From Bacteroidales bacterium UBA5287 (GTDB lineage: Bacteria > Bacteroidota > Bacteroidia > Bacteroidales > Dysgonomonadaceae): DNA of 64,000 bases. The stretch is taken from contig DHSL01000050.1 of assembly GCA_002411345.1 (NCBI GenBank), forward strand, positions 1-64,000. The letters run 5' to 3'. Position numbers and translations under genes: made by a program. Shown in pieces: positions 7,911 through 17,095 of the stretch (within the stretch, counting starts at the first letter, position 1; each line of letters begins with the position of its first letter). The notes beneath the pieces are model-generated. The model ran no database searches. It saw only the letters and a program-made list of their open reading frames with translations, and was not told the DNA's origin.

Positions 7911-9245
7911 TTAAGAGAACTTCATATATGGAATTTTATATTCTTCAGGGAAAGTAATTTTCCTTTGTTCTGACATTGCTTGATTACCTAAAAGACAAAG
8001 CATTGTTGCAGAATAGGCTTCCTCGACAATGTTTTTACCCTTCTCGCCTGTAATACATGCCTGACAGAACGAAGAGAGTATTTCATCGGAACCGTCTTTC
8101 AATGCGCCAATCATAGAAAGACCATCATTTACGTTAAAATTTCCTTCCAAAATATTATATGGAACATATTTCTCTTTTGTTTCGGGACGCCAACTGGGAC
8201 CGGCTGCAGGAACAGATGCATAAATTTTATTTCCTATATTATCTATTAATTGTTCTATACCTGATCTTTTTGAACTTTCCTCATTTTCAAGATAGTAATT
8301 ACCGGTAGCCAGGTTCATGGAACCTTTATTACCTAATATCTGATCCTCCATACCATTATACTTATTTGATATCAGAGATTCATAATTGATTTTTACACCA
8401 TTATTATAATGATAAACTAAATTTACACTGTCATAAACTTCTCTTCCGTCTTTCCAATATACTATGTCTCCAACACCTATTACAGATTCTGGCACCTTTT
8501 GCATTGCCCAACAACAAACTTCTAATTGATGTGATGCAAGTTCTGTCATTAAACCTGCAGAAGATTCCCAATAGAGCCTCCAATTAATGTGCCGTTCTAA
8601 ATCTTGTGATGGTACAGGTCTTCTCCAATCATGATTTCTAAACCAGTGACAACGTTCTCCAACAATATCTCCAATTAAACCGGAATGAATCATTTGCATT
8701 CCTTTGATATATTTTTCATCAAACATGCGTTGCATACAAAAATAAAGGACTTTATCTGTATTTTGATATGCATCATAAACTGACTTACATTGATCCATAG
8801 TAAGTGCCATGGCTTTCTCACAGTAAACATGCTTTCCTGCTGCTAACGCATCAAGGGTCATCGGAGCATGAAGATAAAGTGGCGTGGAAATTATTACTCC
8901 ATCAATATCGGGTGATTCAAGCATCTTTCTGTAATCAGTATATGTCTTGGCTTTTGGACATAATGCTGAGGCTGTCTTCAAATTGGGTGCATAATTATCA
9001 CAAAGGGCTACTATTTCTGCATGGGGTATTGCTAATACTGCATGGATACTGTACTGACCTCTGGAGCCGGTTCCAATAAAACCTATACGAGCTTTTTCGC
9101 TTTTTATTTCTTTGGCTTTATCTGGTGTAAATGATTGTAGCCATGGGGTGGTTGCTAATAATGCGGCTCCTCCCGATATGTAACCTAAGTCTTTGATGAA
9201 TTGTCGAAGACTTGTATCAACTTGTCTTGGTTTTTTATTTGACAT
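7911..9245 (-). CDS. Gfo/Idh/MocA oxidoreductase, predicted exported
   Basis: This belongs to the NAD(P)-dependent sugar oxidoreductase superfamily. The Rossmann motif GFIGTGSRGQYS is at about 54-65, and the family EKP motif appears as CEKAM near 143. The C-terminal part has the alpha/beta sheet domain typical of the family, with LMTELASHQLEV carrying the conserved substrate-site His. The first 40 residues (SLRQFIKDLGYISGGAALLATTPWL) look like a degenerate Tat-type signal without twin Arg, so export is likely but not certain. It starts 5 bp after the ApbE-like gene and is the third Gfo/Idh gene of the operon. The substrate is unknown. Confidence 0.85.
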   Translation of the reverse strand: MSNKKPRQVDTSLRQFIKDLGYISGGAALLATTPWLQSFTPDKAKEIKSEKARIGFIGTGSRGQYSIHAVLAIPHAEIVALCDNYAPNLKTASALCPKAKTYTDYRKMLESPDIDGVIISTPLYLHAPMTLDALAAGKHVYCEKAMALTMDQCKSVYDAYQNTDKVLYFCMQRMFDEKYIKGMQMIHSGLIGDIVGERCHWFRNHDWRRPVPSQDLERHINWRLYWESSAGLMTELASHQLEVCCWAMQKVPESVIGVGDIVYWKDGREVYDSVNLVYHYNNGVKINYESLISNKYNGMEDQILGNKGSMNLATGNYYLENEESSKRSGIEQLIDNIGNKIYASVPAAGPSWRPETKEKYVPYNILEGNFNVNDGLSMIGALKDGSDEILSSFCQACITGEKGKNIVEEAYSATMLCLLGNQAMSEQRKITFPEEYKIPYMKFS

Positions 9246-9250
9246 AATCT

Positions 9251-10078
9251 TTATAAAAAATATTCTGTAAAACTTTTAATTTCAAAATTATCACATAAAC
9301 GCTTTTTTTCTTCTTCATTAGCTATCATAAATGTCGTACTGAGTACTTCTGCTTCTAATGGATCTGAACTGGTAATTGATATTACTTTTCGATCTATTAT
9401 AACTTCCTTAGAATCAGGACGGACAATATGCCCCGAATAGGTTGGCGTATTTCCTGAAACGGACATCGCTTCATCTTTTAAAGAAATTTCATCCAAACTC
9501 TCTCTTGGATTGAATGGATTAGGAATACTCACTTTCCATGAATCACCATATGGATGATGACCGATGCTTAATATCGAACTATTGCCAAAATCGACAAAAC
9601 AGTTCTGAACTTGGGCATTAAATAAATATTGATTGATTTTTTTCAAAGCATAACCTTTGGCATATCCGCCTAAATCAAGTGAAATATCTGACTGAGAAAA
9701 AAAGATTGATTTATCGGATTCTGACAATATCACTTTTGAAAAATCTTTTAAAGTGATATCAAATAACCCAAATGTTTGACGATTGTATTGCTTGCAACTA
9801 ACCAAAATCGACCACATTTCGGACGTTACGGAGATAGATTTAAATGATGCATTTTGGTTAATAAGCGATAACTCACTTAATGGATCAAATCTGTTCAGTT
9901 GTTTATCAAGTTGGCATAACTCTGAAACAATTTTATCCCATAGTGAGTCTGATTCCGGCTTGCTTTTACCAATAATTAAAATATCGAATCGTGTTCCCAT
10001 GATGTTAATTAAAGATCCACGGAACATCTTAGATGATTCGTAATATGCTTTCTTAATATTATTTTCTTTCCTTTGCAA
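9251..10078 (-). CDS. ApbE-like FAD:protein FMN transferase
   Basis: ApbE enzymes attach FMN covalently to Ser/Thr of target proteins using FAD. The family motifs are present in order: MGTRFDILI, LNRFDPLSELSLIN, LDLGGYAKGYALK, AMSVSGN, HIVRP and DPLEAEVLSTTFMI. The 275-residue length is slightly short because the lipoprotein signal found on most ApbE proteins is absent; it starts MQRKENNIKKAYYESSKMF. The protein may therefore be cytoplasmic. The start overlaps the preceding gene by 20 nt, and a second Met at residue 18 (10027) would remove the overlap. No target with a clear flavinylation motif was seen in the operon. Confidence 0.8.
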   Translation of the reverse strand: MQRKENNIKKAYYESSKMFRGSLINIMGTRFDILIIGKSKPESDSLWDKIVSELCQLDKQLNRFDPLSELSLINQNASFKSISVTSEMWSILVSCKQYNRQTFGLFDITLKDFSKVILSESDKSIFFSQSDISLDLGGYAKGYALKKINQYLFNAQVQNCFVDFGNSSILSIGHHPYGDSWKVSIPNPFNPRESLDEISLKDEAMSVSGNTPTYSGHIVRPDSKEVIIDRKVISITSSDPLEAEVLSTTFMIANEEEKKRLCDNFEIKSFTEYFL

Positions 10079-11468
10079 CCTCTACTGCTTTTGTTGTAAC
10101 ATAATATTTCGCTAAGGTATTAGTTTTTTCCCAATTAGGCATATTCTTATTTGACAAGAAACAAAAAAAACTTTCAGCAACATGCTTGAAATGAAATTCG
10201 TGTCCTTCCCTGTTTTCTAATGGAATGCTTATAATATATTCTCCTTTTGTTGATGTAGGTGCAGCAGAAACAAATGGATAGGTGGCGTTGATTACTTTAA
10301 TTGCTTTTTGCAGGTTTTCCAAAAACTCTTTCTCTCCTATTCCTTCGGATTTCTGTACATAGAGCTGTTTAATAAAAGACTGCTCTTTATCCTGAACAGT
10401 TTTTATGATAGCTTTTGTACCTTTTATCAACGACTTAAATGTGTCGCCGCTTCCTTTGGAAGCTTCATAATTCCAAATAACTTTTAAACCTGCGTTAAGT
10501 CCTTTTACTTCAAAATTAATGGTTCCGTTGGAATAGACTTTTAAAATGGAATCGTTTAGGTATTTTTGAAGGTATTCAGGAAGGACTTTTTCTCCTGTCG
10601 ATTGGGTAAACTGCGACAAGGATATCTCAGTTGCCCAATGAGTGGATGATATATCTCTTATATCTTGCTTATAATCGACACTTTGATTAGGAAAACATTT
10701 CCAAAACAACAAATCAATCAGATGGGTTGTTACATCTGCAATGCCTTCTCCTTGTTGCTCAACATCGTAATACCAGGCGGGACGGATAAGAGGTGCACTG
10801 GAGACTTCTTTGTAAAAATGATGAACACTTTCCATGTAAATAGCTGGATCTTCGGGCGTTCCCTTTTTTAATTCGCCAAAAAAGTTGGGATCGTTAATCA
10901 ACTCTTTCTCAATAATGTTCAGTATATCATATCGTTCTGTCATCATATCATACAGTTGAACGCCTTTTAATTCTGCATTTTCATAAGCTTTTTCTAATAA
11001 AAGAAAATCTTCATGATTTATAGCCATCGGCTTGTCAGACAGCACATTAAATCCGCCGACTATCGCACTATGTATATACTCTGTTTTATCTTTGTTGTTT
11101 CCGGCAAGTACAACAACATTACCTTTTTTATCATTGAGCATCTTTTCAGTAAAGTCTTCGCCGGTATATACAATTTCATTCCATTTTGTAGTGTTTTCAG
11201 CTCTATTATTGAATGATTCAATAGCTGAGAGATATTGAATTAATCCGGCATCATCAGGTGATATCGAATATACATATACAGAATCGTTTACTTGAGGAAT
11301 GGAACTTTTTTGAAGTAGATTGGCATGAAAATGACCGGGCGCAAGGACAATTAATTTTACATCATCTTCTTTTCCTGTAAATTCACTGCTGACAGTTTTT
11401 TCTCTGTTTTGTTGCAAACATGAAATAAACATCATCCCAATTATAAATGCCAACCAATAATTTCTCAT
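10059..11468 (-). CDS. Gfo/Idh/MocA-like lipoprotein with oxidoreductase C-terminal domain
   Basis: This is a predicted periplasmic or surface lipoprotein of the Gfo/Idh/MocA superfamily (signal MRNYWLAFIIGMMFISC, Cys17). The N-terminal part reads like a divergent Rossmann domain (VKLIVLAPGHFHANLL), and the EKP motif is present as LSDKPMAI. The C-terminal half corresponds to the domain called 'putative oxidoreductase C-terminal' in Bacteroidota. It is translationally linked to the preceding Gfo/Idh gene (1-bp gap) and overlaps the ApbE-like gene. Exported members of this superfamily usually keep NAD(P) tightly bound, since free cofactor is not available outside the cytoplasm. The substrate is unknown. 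Confidence 0.78.
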   Translation of the reverse strand: MRNYWLAFIIGMMFISCLQQNREKTVSSEFTGKEDDVKLIVLAPGHFHANLLQKSSIPQVNDSVYVYSISPDDAGLIQYLSAIESFNNRAENTTKWNEIVYTGEDFTEKMLNDKKGNVVVLAGNNKDKTEYIHSAIVGGFNVLSDKPMAINHEDFLLLEKAYENAELKGVQLYDMMTERYDILNIIEKELINDPNFFGELKKGTPEDPAIYMESVHHFYKEVSSAPLIRPAWYYDVEQQGEGIADVTTHLIDLLFWKCFPNQSVDYKQDIRDISSTHWATEISLSQFTQSTGEKVLPEYLQKYLNDSILKVYSNGTINFEVKGLNAGLKVIWNYEASKGSGDTFKSLIKGTKAIIKTVQDKEQSFIKQLYVQKSEGIGEKEFLENLQKAIKVINATYPFVSAAPTSTKGEYIISIPLENREGHEFHFKHVAESFFCFLSNKNMPNWEKTNTLAKYYVTTKAVEVAKERK

Positions 11469-11469
11469 A

Positions 11470-12477
11470 TTATTTTTTTTCTTTTAATTCTTGAAGTAAT
11501 TGACGGGATTCTTTTAACCCTTTACGATAAGTATCTTCCATCAGAATTATTTTACCTTCTTTACGCTTACTCTCGTTAGAGGCTTCCATAAAGGTGAATA
11601 TCTCTAATGTTTCTGCTTCAGAAACAGGAGCAACTCGGGTCTTAAAGAAATTTAGTATTTCTACTAAAAGAACTTCGTATCCTTGATAGGGACCTACTTG
11701 TTCTGAACCTTTATCTGTGAAAGCTGTACCTCCATAAATTCCTTTTCCTGTTCGTTGACCTCTGAATGTGCCAATCCTACCGTCATTCCATAAACCAACA
11801 ACTACATCTGTACCTTCTGAAGACATACGGTTGACAGATATGCAACCGGTTCCCATTACAGTAAATAATGTTTCAACTCCGTGAATTCCATACCAACCAA
11901 AGTCGGGATGTGTTATTTCTCGTGTTGCAGGTGAATAACAGTCTGCTCCTAAAATCTTTCCAAAATCACCATTGCGCAGCTTCTGATTTTGTGGTACAAA
12001 ACGTAATGCTGATGAGGAAAAAATAGGGACATTGTAGTCTTTGGCTAATTGATAAATAGCTATTGATTGTGCCAATGTGGCACCAAGTGGTTTATCTATA
12101 AACATTATTTTTCCGGCTTTAAACACTTCAAGGGCTTGCTCTAAGTGCATATTGCCATCGTTTGTTTCCAACATCACGCAATCTACTTTTTTCAATAATG
12201 CCTCAATAGATGGAACAATCTCTACTCCCAACTCTTTTACTTGGTCTATGTAACCGGGTATTCTGTCAGAACTCGATTTAATTGTTTTTGATCCGTAAGG
12301 ATAGGCTGCCACAATCTTAAAATCTTTGAATTCTTCTTTTTTATCTACTCCATTTAAAAATTTGGTGAATGCTATGGCATGCGAGGTATCTAATCCGATA
12401 ATACCTATTTTTATTTGTGCTTCTGCTACAGATAAAATTCCTAATAAAAATGTAATTAGTAATACTTTGACTCTCAT
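11470..12477 (-). CDS. Gfo/Idh/MocA oxidoreductase, secreted
   Basis: This 335-residue protein has a classical signal peptide (MRVKVLLITFLLGILSVAEA, cleavage before QIK), then the Rossmann segment IGIIGLDTSHAIAF with a divergent glycine motif, the EKP-type motif FIDKPLGA near 128, and a conserved YGIHGVETLFTVMG segment that supplies the usual substrate-site His. It lies 12 bp after nagB and 1 bp before the next Gfo/Idh gene. Three oxidoreductases in a row after nagA-nagB suggest oxidation or epimerisation of an amino-sugar glycan in the periplasm. That function is inference from context; the superfamily assignment is firm. Confidence 0.82.
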   Translation of the reverse strand: MRVKVLLITFLLGILSVAEAQIKIGIIGLDTSHAIAFTKFLNGVDKKEEFKDFKIVAAYPYGSKTIKSSSDRIPGYIDQVKELGVEIVPSIEALLKKVDCVMLETNDGNMHLEQALEVFKAGKIMFIDKPLGATLAQSIAIYQLAKDYNVPIFSSSALRFVPQNQKLRNGDFGKILGADCYSPATREITHPDFGWYGIHGVETLFTVMGTGCISVNRMSSEGTDVVVGLWNDGRIGTFRGQRTGKGIYGGTAFTDKGSEQVGPYQGYEVLLVEILNFFKTRVAPVSEAETLEIFTFMEASNESKRKEGKIILMEDTYRKGLKESRQLLQELKEKK

Positions 12478-12489
12478 ATGTTTTATTGT

Positions 12490-13278
12490 TTAATTCAATA
12501 ACGATGAACTTTCTTCATCCAAATAAAGTATGGTATCTTCTTTTGTTCTTAATATTGTTGCAGGACATTTTTCACTGATCTCATCATTTAATGTATGATA
12601 GATGGCTTCTGCCTTATTTTTTGCGGGAACCATACAAAACATATATTTTGCTTTCAATAATCCGGGTATGGTTACAGTGATGGCATGAGTTGGTACTAAT
12701 TCTATACTGGCAAATAGTTTTTCGTTTACTTGCTGTTGCCTGCATGCCATTTCAAGTTCAACAACTTTAACCAGTAATGGATCATTAAAATCGGCTACCG
12801 GTGGATCGTTGAATGCAATATGACCGTTTTCACCAATGCCCAAACAGACAATATCTACAGGATATTGGTTCATCAAGTCGGAATAACGTTCACACTCTTT
12901 CATAGGATCATCGGCTTGACCATTGATATAATGAACACTCTTAAATGGTACTTTGCTGAATATGCGGTCTTTCAAGAAGTTGCCAAATTCTTGTGGTGCA
13001 TCTTTTTCTAATCCTATATATTCGTCCATATGGAAAGCATTAATTCGCTCCCATTGAATGAATTTATCTGAGATTAATTCTTTCATAAAATCGCTTTGCG
13101 ATGGAGCTGCAGCGAAAATCATATTGATTTCATCGTGTTGCTGAAGCTGTTTTTGAATTGTGTCCGAAACATTTTTGGCTGCTTCTTTACCCATCTCTTC
13201 ACGATTAGGGTAGATCTTCACTTCTAATTTCCCTTTTGTAAAAGTGATTACATTTGAGTTAATTTCCGAATATGACAT
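12490..13278 (-). CDS. nagB: glucosamine-6-phosphate deaminase (variant)
   Basis: NagB converts glucosamine-6-phosphate to fructose-6-phosphate and ammonia, the last step of GlcNAc breakdown, in the cytoplasm. The 262 residues include the phosphate-binding region, NAFHMDEYIGL (general base Asp) and GIGENGHIAFNDPP (active-site His). Compared with E. coli GxGNDGHIAFNEP, the first acidic residue is replaced (EN for ND) and the catalytic Glu is Asp; many Bacteroidota homologues look like this, so a related substrate is possible. Its start overlaps the nagA stop by 20 nt, indicating translational coupling. Confidence 0.85.
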   Translation of the reverse strand: MSYSEINSNVITFTKGKLEVKIYPNREEMGKEAAKNVSDTIQKQLQQHDEINMIFAAAPSQSDFMKELISDKFIQWERINAFHMDEYIGLEKDAPQEFGNFLKDRIFSKVPFKSVHYINGQADDPMKECERYSDLMNQYPVDIVCLGIGENGHIAFNDPPVADFNDPLLVKVVELEMACRQQQVNEKLFASIELVPTHAITVTIPGLLKAKYMFCMVPAKNKAEAIYHTLNDEISEKCPATILRTKEDTILYLDEESSSLLN

Positions 13279-14449
13279 TTCCTTCTAAGATTGTATGTGA
13301 AACATTTATATTATCATCAAAAATCACGAAATCGGCATCTTTACCTTTTTCGATAGATCCTTTCTCTTGGTCTATTCGCATAATACGCGCCGGCGTTAAA
13401 GTCATCATTCTTACCGCTTCTACTAAAGGTACTTCGGCAATGTTTACCATTGTCCTGACCAAACGGTCTGTCGTAGCTACACTTCCTGCAAATGCAGTAC
13501 GATCAGGTAATTTGGCTACTCCATCTTCAATAATAACTTTTTGACCTTTATCTAGACTGCCCAATATTGATTCTCCATCAGGCATACCGGCTCCTCGCAT
13601 AGAATCGGTGCATAAAGCGGTTTTATCGGGCCCTTTGAATTTGTAAACAAACTGAAGGAGGGATTTGGGTAAATGAACTCCATCGGCTATAATCTCTACA
13701 GTCATATCGTCTATCAAATATGCTGCTTCTACTATTCCTGCATATCTGAATGCATTCCTTCTTGTAACTGTAGACATCGCTGAATATAAGTGGGTCACAT
13801 GGGTAAACCCTGCTTGATAGGCTTCTAACACTTCTTCGTAAATGGCATCACTGTGGGCAATGGAAGCAAGGATATTTCTACTGCTAAGGGCTTTTCCAAA
13901 CGCTAATGAGCCGGGTAGCTCAGGGGCTAAACTCCAACGAACAATATCGTCTGATGATGCAAGAATCTTATTATATTCATTTGGATCGGGATCTCTGAGG
14001 TATTTGGGATCTTGGGCTCCTCGCTGATTAAATGAAAAATATGGACCTTCTAAATGAAGACCAAGAAATTTTGACCCTTTATTGTTTTGCTGAACTGCTT
14101 TTTTATATATTGAAAATGTATTGATCAACTCTTCAAAAGTACTGGTCAACGTAGTAGGTAAAAGGGCAGTTGTACCATGTTTTGCATGCGTTTCAGCGGC
14201 TCCAAGATAAGCATCGACAGTCCCGTCCATAAAGTCGTGACCACCGCCTCCGTGTGTGTGAATATCAATGAAGCCTGAAGAAACATATTTGTTTTGGGCA
14301 TCAATAACTACATCATCATTACCAACAATTAAATTATCTGAATTAACGATATCAATTATCTTCCCGTTTTCACAAATTATGGCCAAATTCATTTCTATTT
14401 TATCAGGAAAAATGAACTTTCCATTTTTTATAATAAGTCGATTGATCAT
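13259..14449 (-). CDS. nagA: N-acetylglucosamine-6-phosphate deacetylase
   Basis: NagA removes the acetyl group from GlcNAc-6-phosphate in the cytoplasm, feeding NagB. The 396 residues show the metal-binding motifs of the amidohydrolase family: DIHTHGGGGHDFMDG near 61-75, LGLHLEGPYF (metal Glu), ASIAHSDA and FTHVTHLYSAM (metal His residues), and LCTDSMRGAGMPDG with the catalytic Asp. The length is normal. It is the second gene of the operon, 9 bp after the MFS transporter gene and overlapping nagB by 20 nt. Confidence 0.95.
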   Translation of the reverse strand: MINRLIIKNGKFIFPDKIEMNLAIICENGKIIDIVNSDNLIVGNDDVVIDAQNKYVSSGFIDIHTHGGGGHDFMDGTVDAYLGAAETHAKHGTTALLPTTLTSTFEELINTFSIYKKAVQQNNKGSKFLGLHLEGPYFSFNQRGAQDPKYLRDPDPNEYNKILASSDDIVRWSLAPELPGSLAFGKALSSRNILASIAHSDAIYEEVLEAYQAGFTHVTHLYSAMSTVTRRNAFRYAGIVEAAYLIDDMTVEIIADGVHLPKSLLQFVYKFKGPDKTALCTDSMRGAGMPDGESILGSLDKGQKVIIEDGVAKLPDRTAFAGSVATTDRLVRTMVNIAEVPLVEAVRMMTLTPARIMRIDQEKGSIEKGKDADFVIFDDNINVSHTILEGNVIFGN

Positions 14450-14458
14450 AATATCTGT

Positions 14459-15817
14459 TTATTGGTTTTTAACTTTTTTCCATGATTTGATTTTGTAACC
14501 AAAAGCCCCATACCAAACAATATATGCAAAACAGGGAATAAGGATCCAATAGGCTTTCTTCATCGCTTCAAAAAGAGATAAAAATGAATTCACCTCTACA
14601 AAAGAATTATAAACAATGGGCATAATTGCACTTCCACATAAGGCCATAACAAGGAATGCAGATCCCAAATTTGTATGCTTACCTAATCCATTAATTGCCA
14701 AAGGCCAAATACCGGCGTACAACAATGCATTGGGTAAGCCCATCATCACCAAATACCAAAGTGATATGTCTGTGGTCAGTCCAAATATGTTTACGGTACC
14801 TGAAGTGGTAATAATCATGGTGGATAAAACCAAATTTATGGAAGCACATATTAATAGGGCATGTCGTTGGTTTAAATATTTTGGGATAAAGATTATTCCT
14901 ATGAAATATCCAATAAATGTCAGAGACATTGTATAAGAGGGGATGTTGTGTGCGGGACCGGCAAGACTCTCTCCCATACTACCTGCATACTGAATACTGG
15001 TACCTAAACCAACCATCTGGGTTCCAATATGAAAAAACATGGCAATCACACCTAAAATAAGTGCTGGATATTGAAAGATTGATTTATGTGAATTTTCATC
15101 TTCTTTGGATTGCTTGTTTACGACCGAAGGATCTAATTCCGGCAGCGGGGAATAACGAACAACGATTCCAAAAATAAAAAGAGTTATTGCTAAAACAAAA
15201 TATGGCGTCATAACTCCCTGAATCAAAGTATCAAGAGCAGCATCCAAATCGGCACCAGTATAAACTCCCGCTTCAATTTCTCGCATCAAAACTCTATCGG
15301 ATTCGCGGATGACGACTGCGGCAAAAATCAAATTTGCTATAACACCGGCCAACTTGTTACCGGTTCCTACAATACTCATTCGCTTTGCAGCACTTTCAAT
15401 GGGACCGACAATTGTTACGTATGGATTGGCGGCTGACTGTAATATCGCAAGACCTACGCCTAACAAAAACAATCCTAAAAGAAATATTTGATAGATACGC
15501 CAATATGCGGCGGGGACAAACAATAATGCTCCCAATGACATACACCATAATCCTAACATCATGCCTTTTTTATATCCGACTTTGTTAAGCAGGAACGAAG
15601 AAGGAATTGACATTATCAAATATGCAATATAAAAGGCGAACGTAACTAAATATGACTGAAACCTCGATAATTGAAGGGTTAATTGAAAATAGGGTATCAA
15701 TATTGTATTTACCCAAGATACCAATCCGAAAATAAAAAATAGCAAAGCTAATATTATCATCGACTTAATGGTAGTACTTTTGTCTTTTACACAGTTAATC
15801 TGAGAATTGTTACTCAT
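14459..15817 (-). CDS. sugar MFS transporter (FucP/GluP/NagP type)
   Basis: This is a proton-coupled monosaccharide importer of the inner membrane with about 12 hydrophobic segments in 452 residues. The signature LQSAANPYVTIVGPIESAAKR is written here only in part (LQSAANPYVTIVGP) and is typical of the fucose/glucose-galactose/GlcNAc branch. As first gene of the nagA-nagB operon it most likely brings GlcNAc or a related amino sugar into the cell. A predicted promoter and AraC-type operator lie 50-115 bp upstream. Confidence 0.88.
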   Translation of the reverse strand: MSNNSQINCVKDKSTTIKSMIILALLFFIFGLVSWVNTILIPYFQLTLQLSRFQSYLVTFAFYIAYLIMSIPSSFLLNKVGYKKGMMLGLWCMSLGALLFVPAAYWRIYQIFLLGLFLLGVGLAILQSAANPYVTIVGPIESAAKRMSIVGTGNKLAGVIANLIFAAVVIRESDRVLMREIEAGVYTGADLDAALDTLIQGVMTPYFVLAITLFIFGIVVRYSPLPELDPSVVNKQSKEDENSHKSIFQYPALILGVIAMFFHIGTQMVGLGTSIQYAGSMGESLAGPAHNIPSYTMSLTFIGYFIGIIFIPKYLNQRHALLICASINLVLSTMIITTSGTVNIFGLTTDISLWYLVMMGLPNALLYAGIWPLAINGLGKHTNLGSAFLVMALCGSAIMPIVYNSFVEVNSFLSLFEAMKKAYWILIPCFAYIVWYGAFGYKIKSWKKVKNQ

Positions 15818-15867
15818 ATTATTATAAATTTTAAATAAAGGTAGCTCCGCTTAATATACTTAAAGCT

Positions 15868-15875
15868 CAAAATTA
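15868..15875 (-). promoter_or_regulatory. predicted -7 box of the nag operon
   Basis: On the minus strand TAATTTTG is an exact TAnnTTTG match, 50 bp before the MFS start codon. No good -33 box is present, as expected for an activator-dependent promoter. The proximal operator half-site has its conserved C at 15908, exactly 33 bp from the box edge, the same distance as at susC. Confidence 0.5.
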
Positions 15876-15899
15876 ATTTTTAATATGTTCATAAAATGC

Positions 15900-15933
15900 T
15901 TTAAAAACGTAATTATGTGTTCAAATAACGTTT
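15900..15933 (-). promoter_or_regulatory. predicted AraC/XylR-type operator of the nag operon
   Basis: Two related 13-mers, TTTAAAAACGTAA (15900-15912) and TCAAATAACGTTT (15921-15933), lie 21 bp apart. The distal copy shares TCAAATAACG with both copies upstream of susC (4366-4399). The site lies immediately after the stop codon of the AraC-type regulator gene. Confidence 0.55.
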
Positions 15934-15934
15934 T

Positions 15935-17095
15935 TTATTTGGAAACATAATTATGTCTTTTGCGAAATTCTATGGGAGTATAGCCTTTTATCTTCTTAAA
16001 AATACGGGATATATTTTTACAGTCGTTAAATCCTGATTCTAAAGCTAAATCAAACATTGTTCTGTCGGTAGTTAATAATAAATGTGCGAAATATTCAATC
16101 CTGCAATTTAATATAAATTGATAAATTGATGTTCCCATCTCTTCCTTGAATTTGACTTCCAAATTACGTCGGGATAATGGTACCATTTCAGAAAAGGTCT
16201 CAATATTAATATCGGTTGTATAATTGTCTTCAATATAATTCACTACCTGATTTATATATTCATTCTCTATATCGTACTTCTCGGTTGATTTACGAAGCTC
16301 TAATCGTATCGGACGAATAATAATATCGAATGGCTCTTTTTTCTCTCCTTTCAAAAATCGATCAATTAATCTTCCGGCTTCATATCCGCCTTTCTCTACA
16401 TCTGTAACAATAGAAGATATGGGTGGATCGGAAAGATTACAAATTAATTCGTCATTGTCAACACCTAACAATGATATTTCTTCTGGAATTTTGATGTTGT
16501 TTATTTTACATATTTGTGATACTCGTAACGCAAATTCATCGTCGCATGCAAACAGTCCGACTGGCTTCGGTAGAGATAATAGCCATTCATCAAGTTGTAT
16601 ATGACTTGTACCCCATTCTTTACCTCCAAGATTTTCACTTTCAAAATAGTAATAATTTCCTCCTGCTTTTTCAATCTCAGTCCTAAATCCTTCTGCTCTC
16701 TCACGAGACCAAACGACGCCTTTGTTTCCGTAAAATGCAAAATTACTGAAACGTCGCTTTATGAAAAAATTGGCTGCCATCTCACCGGTTCCAAAATAGT
16801 CGCCTGTTAAATTGGAGAAATAGGGACTTCGTTCTTTGTAGTTCTGAAGCAATATTGGTATGTTTAATGTTTTCAATAAATTGGTCCCTTCATGATCCCA
16901 TTGTGCTACAATTGCGTCGGCTCCCCACTCTTTCGCCCAATTAACAATACCATCTTTTCCATAAAGGGTTTTGTAATATGAGGGTAATCGATAAAAAATC
17001 CAAGGACCGTGTTCTTTGGAGTATTGTATTAGACCTTGCAATAGTTGTCGACTAAATTTACTGGAATAATCGATAAGTATTAATATTTTTTCCAT
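15935..17095 (-). CDS. XylR-type AraC-family regulator with LacI-like sugar-sensing domain
   Basis: This transcription activator senses a sugar through an N-terminal periplasmic-binding-protein-like domain (about 1-275; ISLLGVDNDELICNLSDPPI and FACDDEFALRV are typical) and binds DNA through a C-terminal AraC domain with two helix-turn-helix motifs (about 285-386; LSRRNLEVKFKEEMG and ALESGFNDCKNISRIFKK). The length of 386 is normal. It lies directly upstream of the nag operon on the same strand, so it is the obvious regulator of that operon. A good promoter (TTG-N20-TATATTTG) precedes it. One half-site-like sequence, TCAAAAAGCGCA (17106-17117), lies in its leader and could give self-repression. 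Confidence 0.92.
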   Translation of the reverse strand: MEKILILIDYSSKFSRQLLQGLIQYSKEHGPWIFYRLPSYYKTLYGKDGIVNWAKEWGADAIVAQWDHEGTNLLKTLNIPILLQNYKERSPYFSNLTGDYFGTGEMAANFFIKRRFSNFAFYGNKGVVWSRERAEGFRTEIEKAGGNYYYFESENLGGKEWGTSHIQLDEWLLSLPKPVGLFACDDEFALRVSQICKINNIKIPEEISLLGVDNDELICNLSDPPISSIVTDVEKGGYEAGRLIDRFLKGEKKEPFDIIIRPIRLELRKSTEKYDIENEYINQVVNYIEDNYTTDINIETFSEMVPLSRRNLEVKFKEEMGTSIYQFILNCRIEYFAHLLLTTDRTMFDLALESGFNDCKNISRIFKKIKGYTPIEFRKRHNYVSK

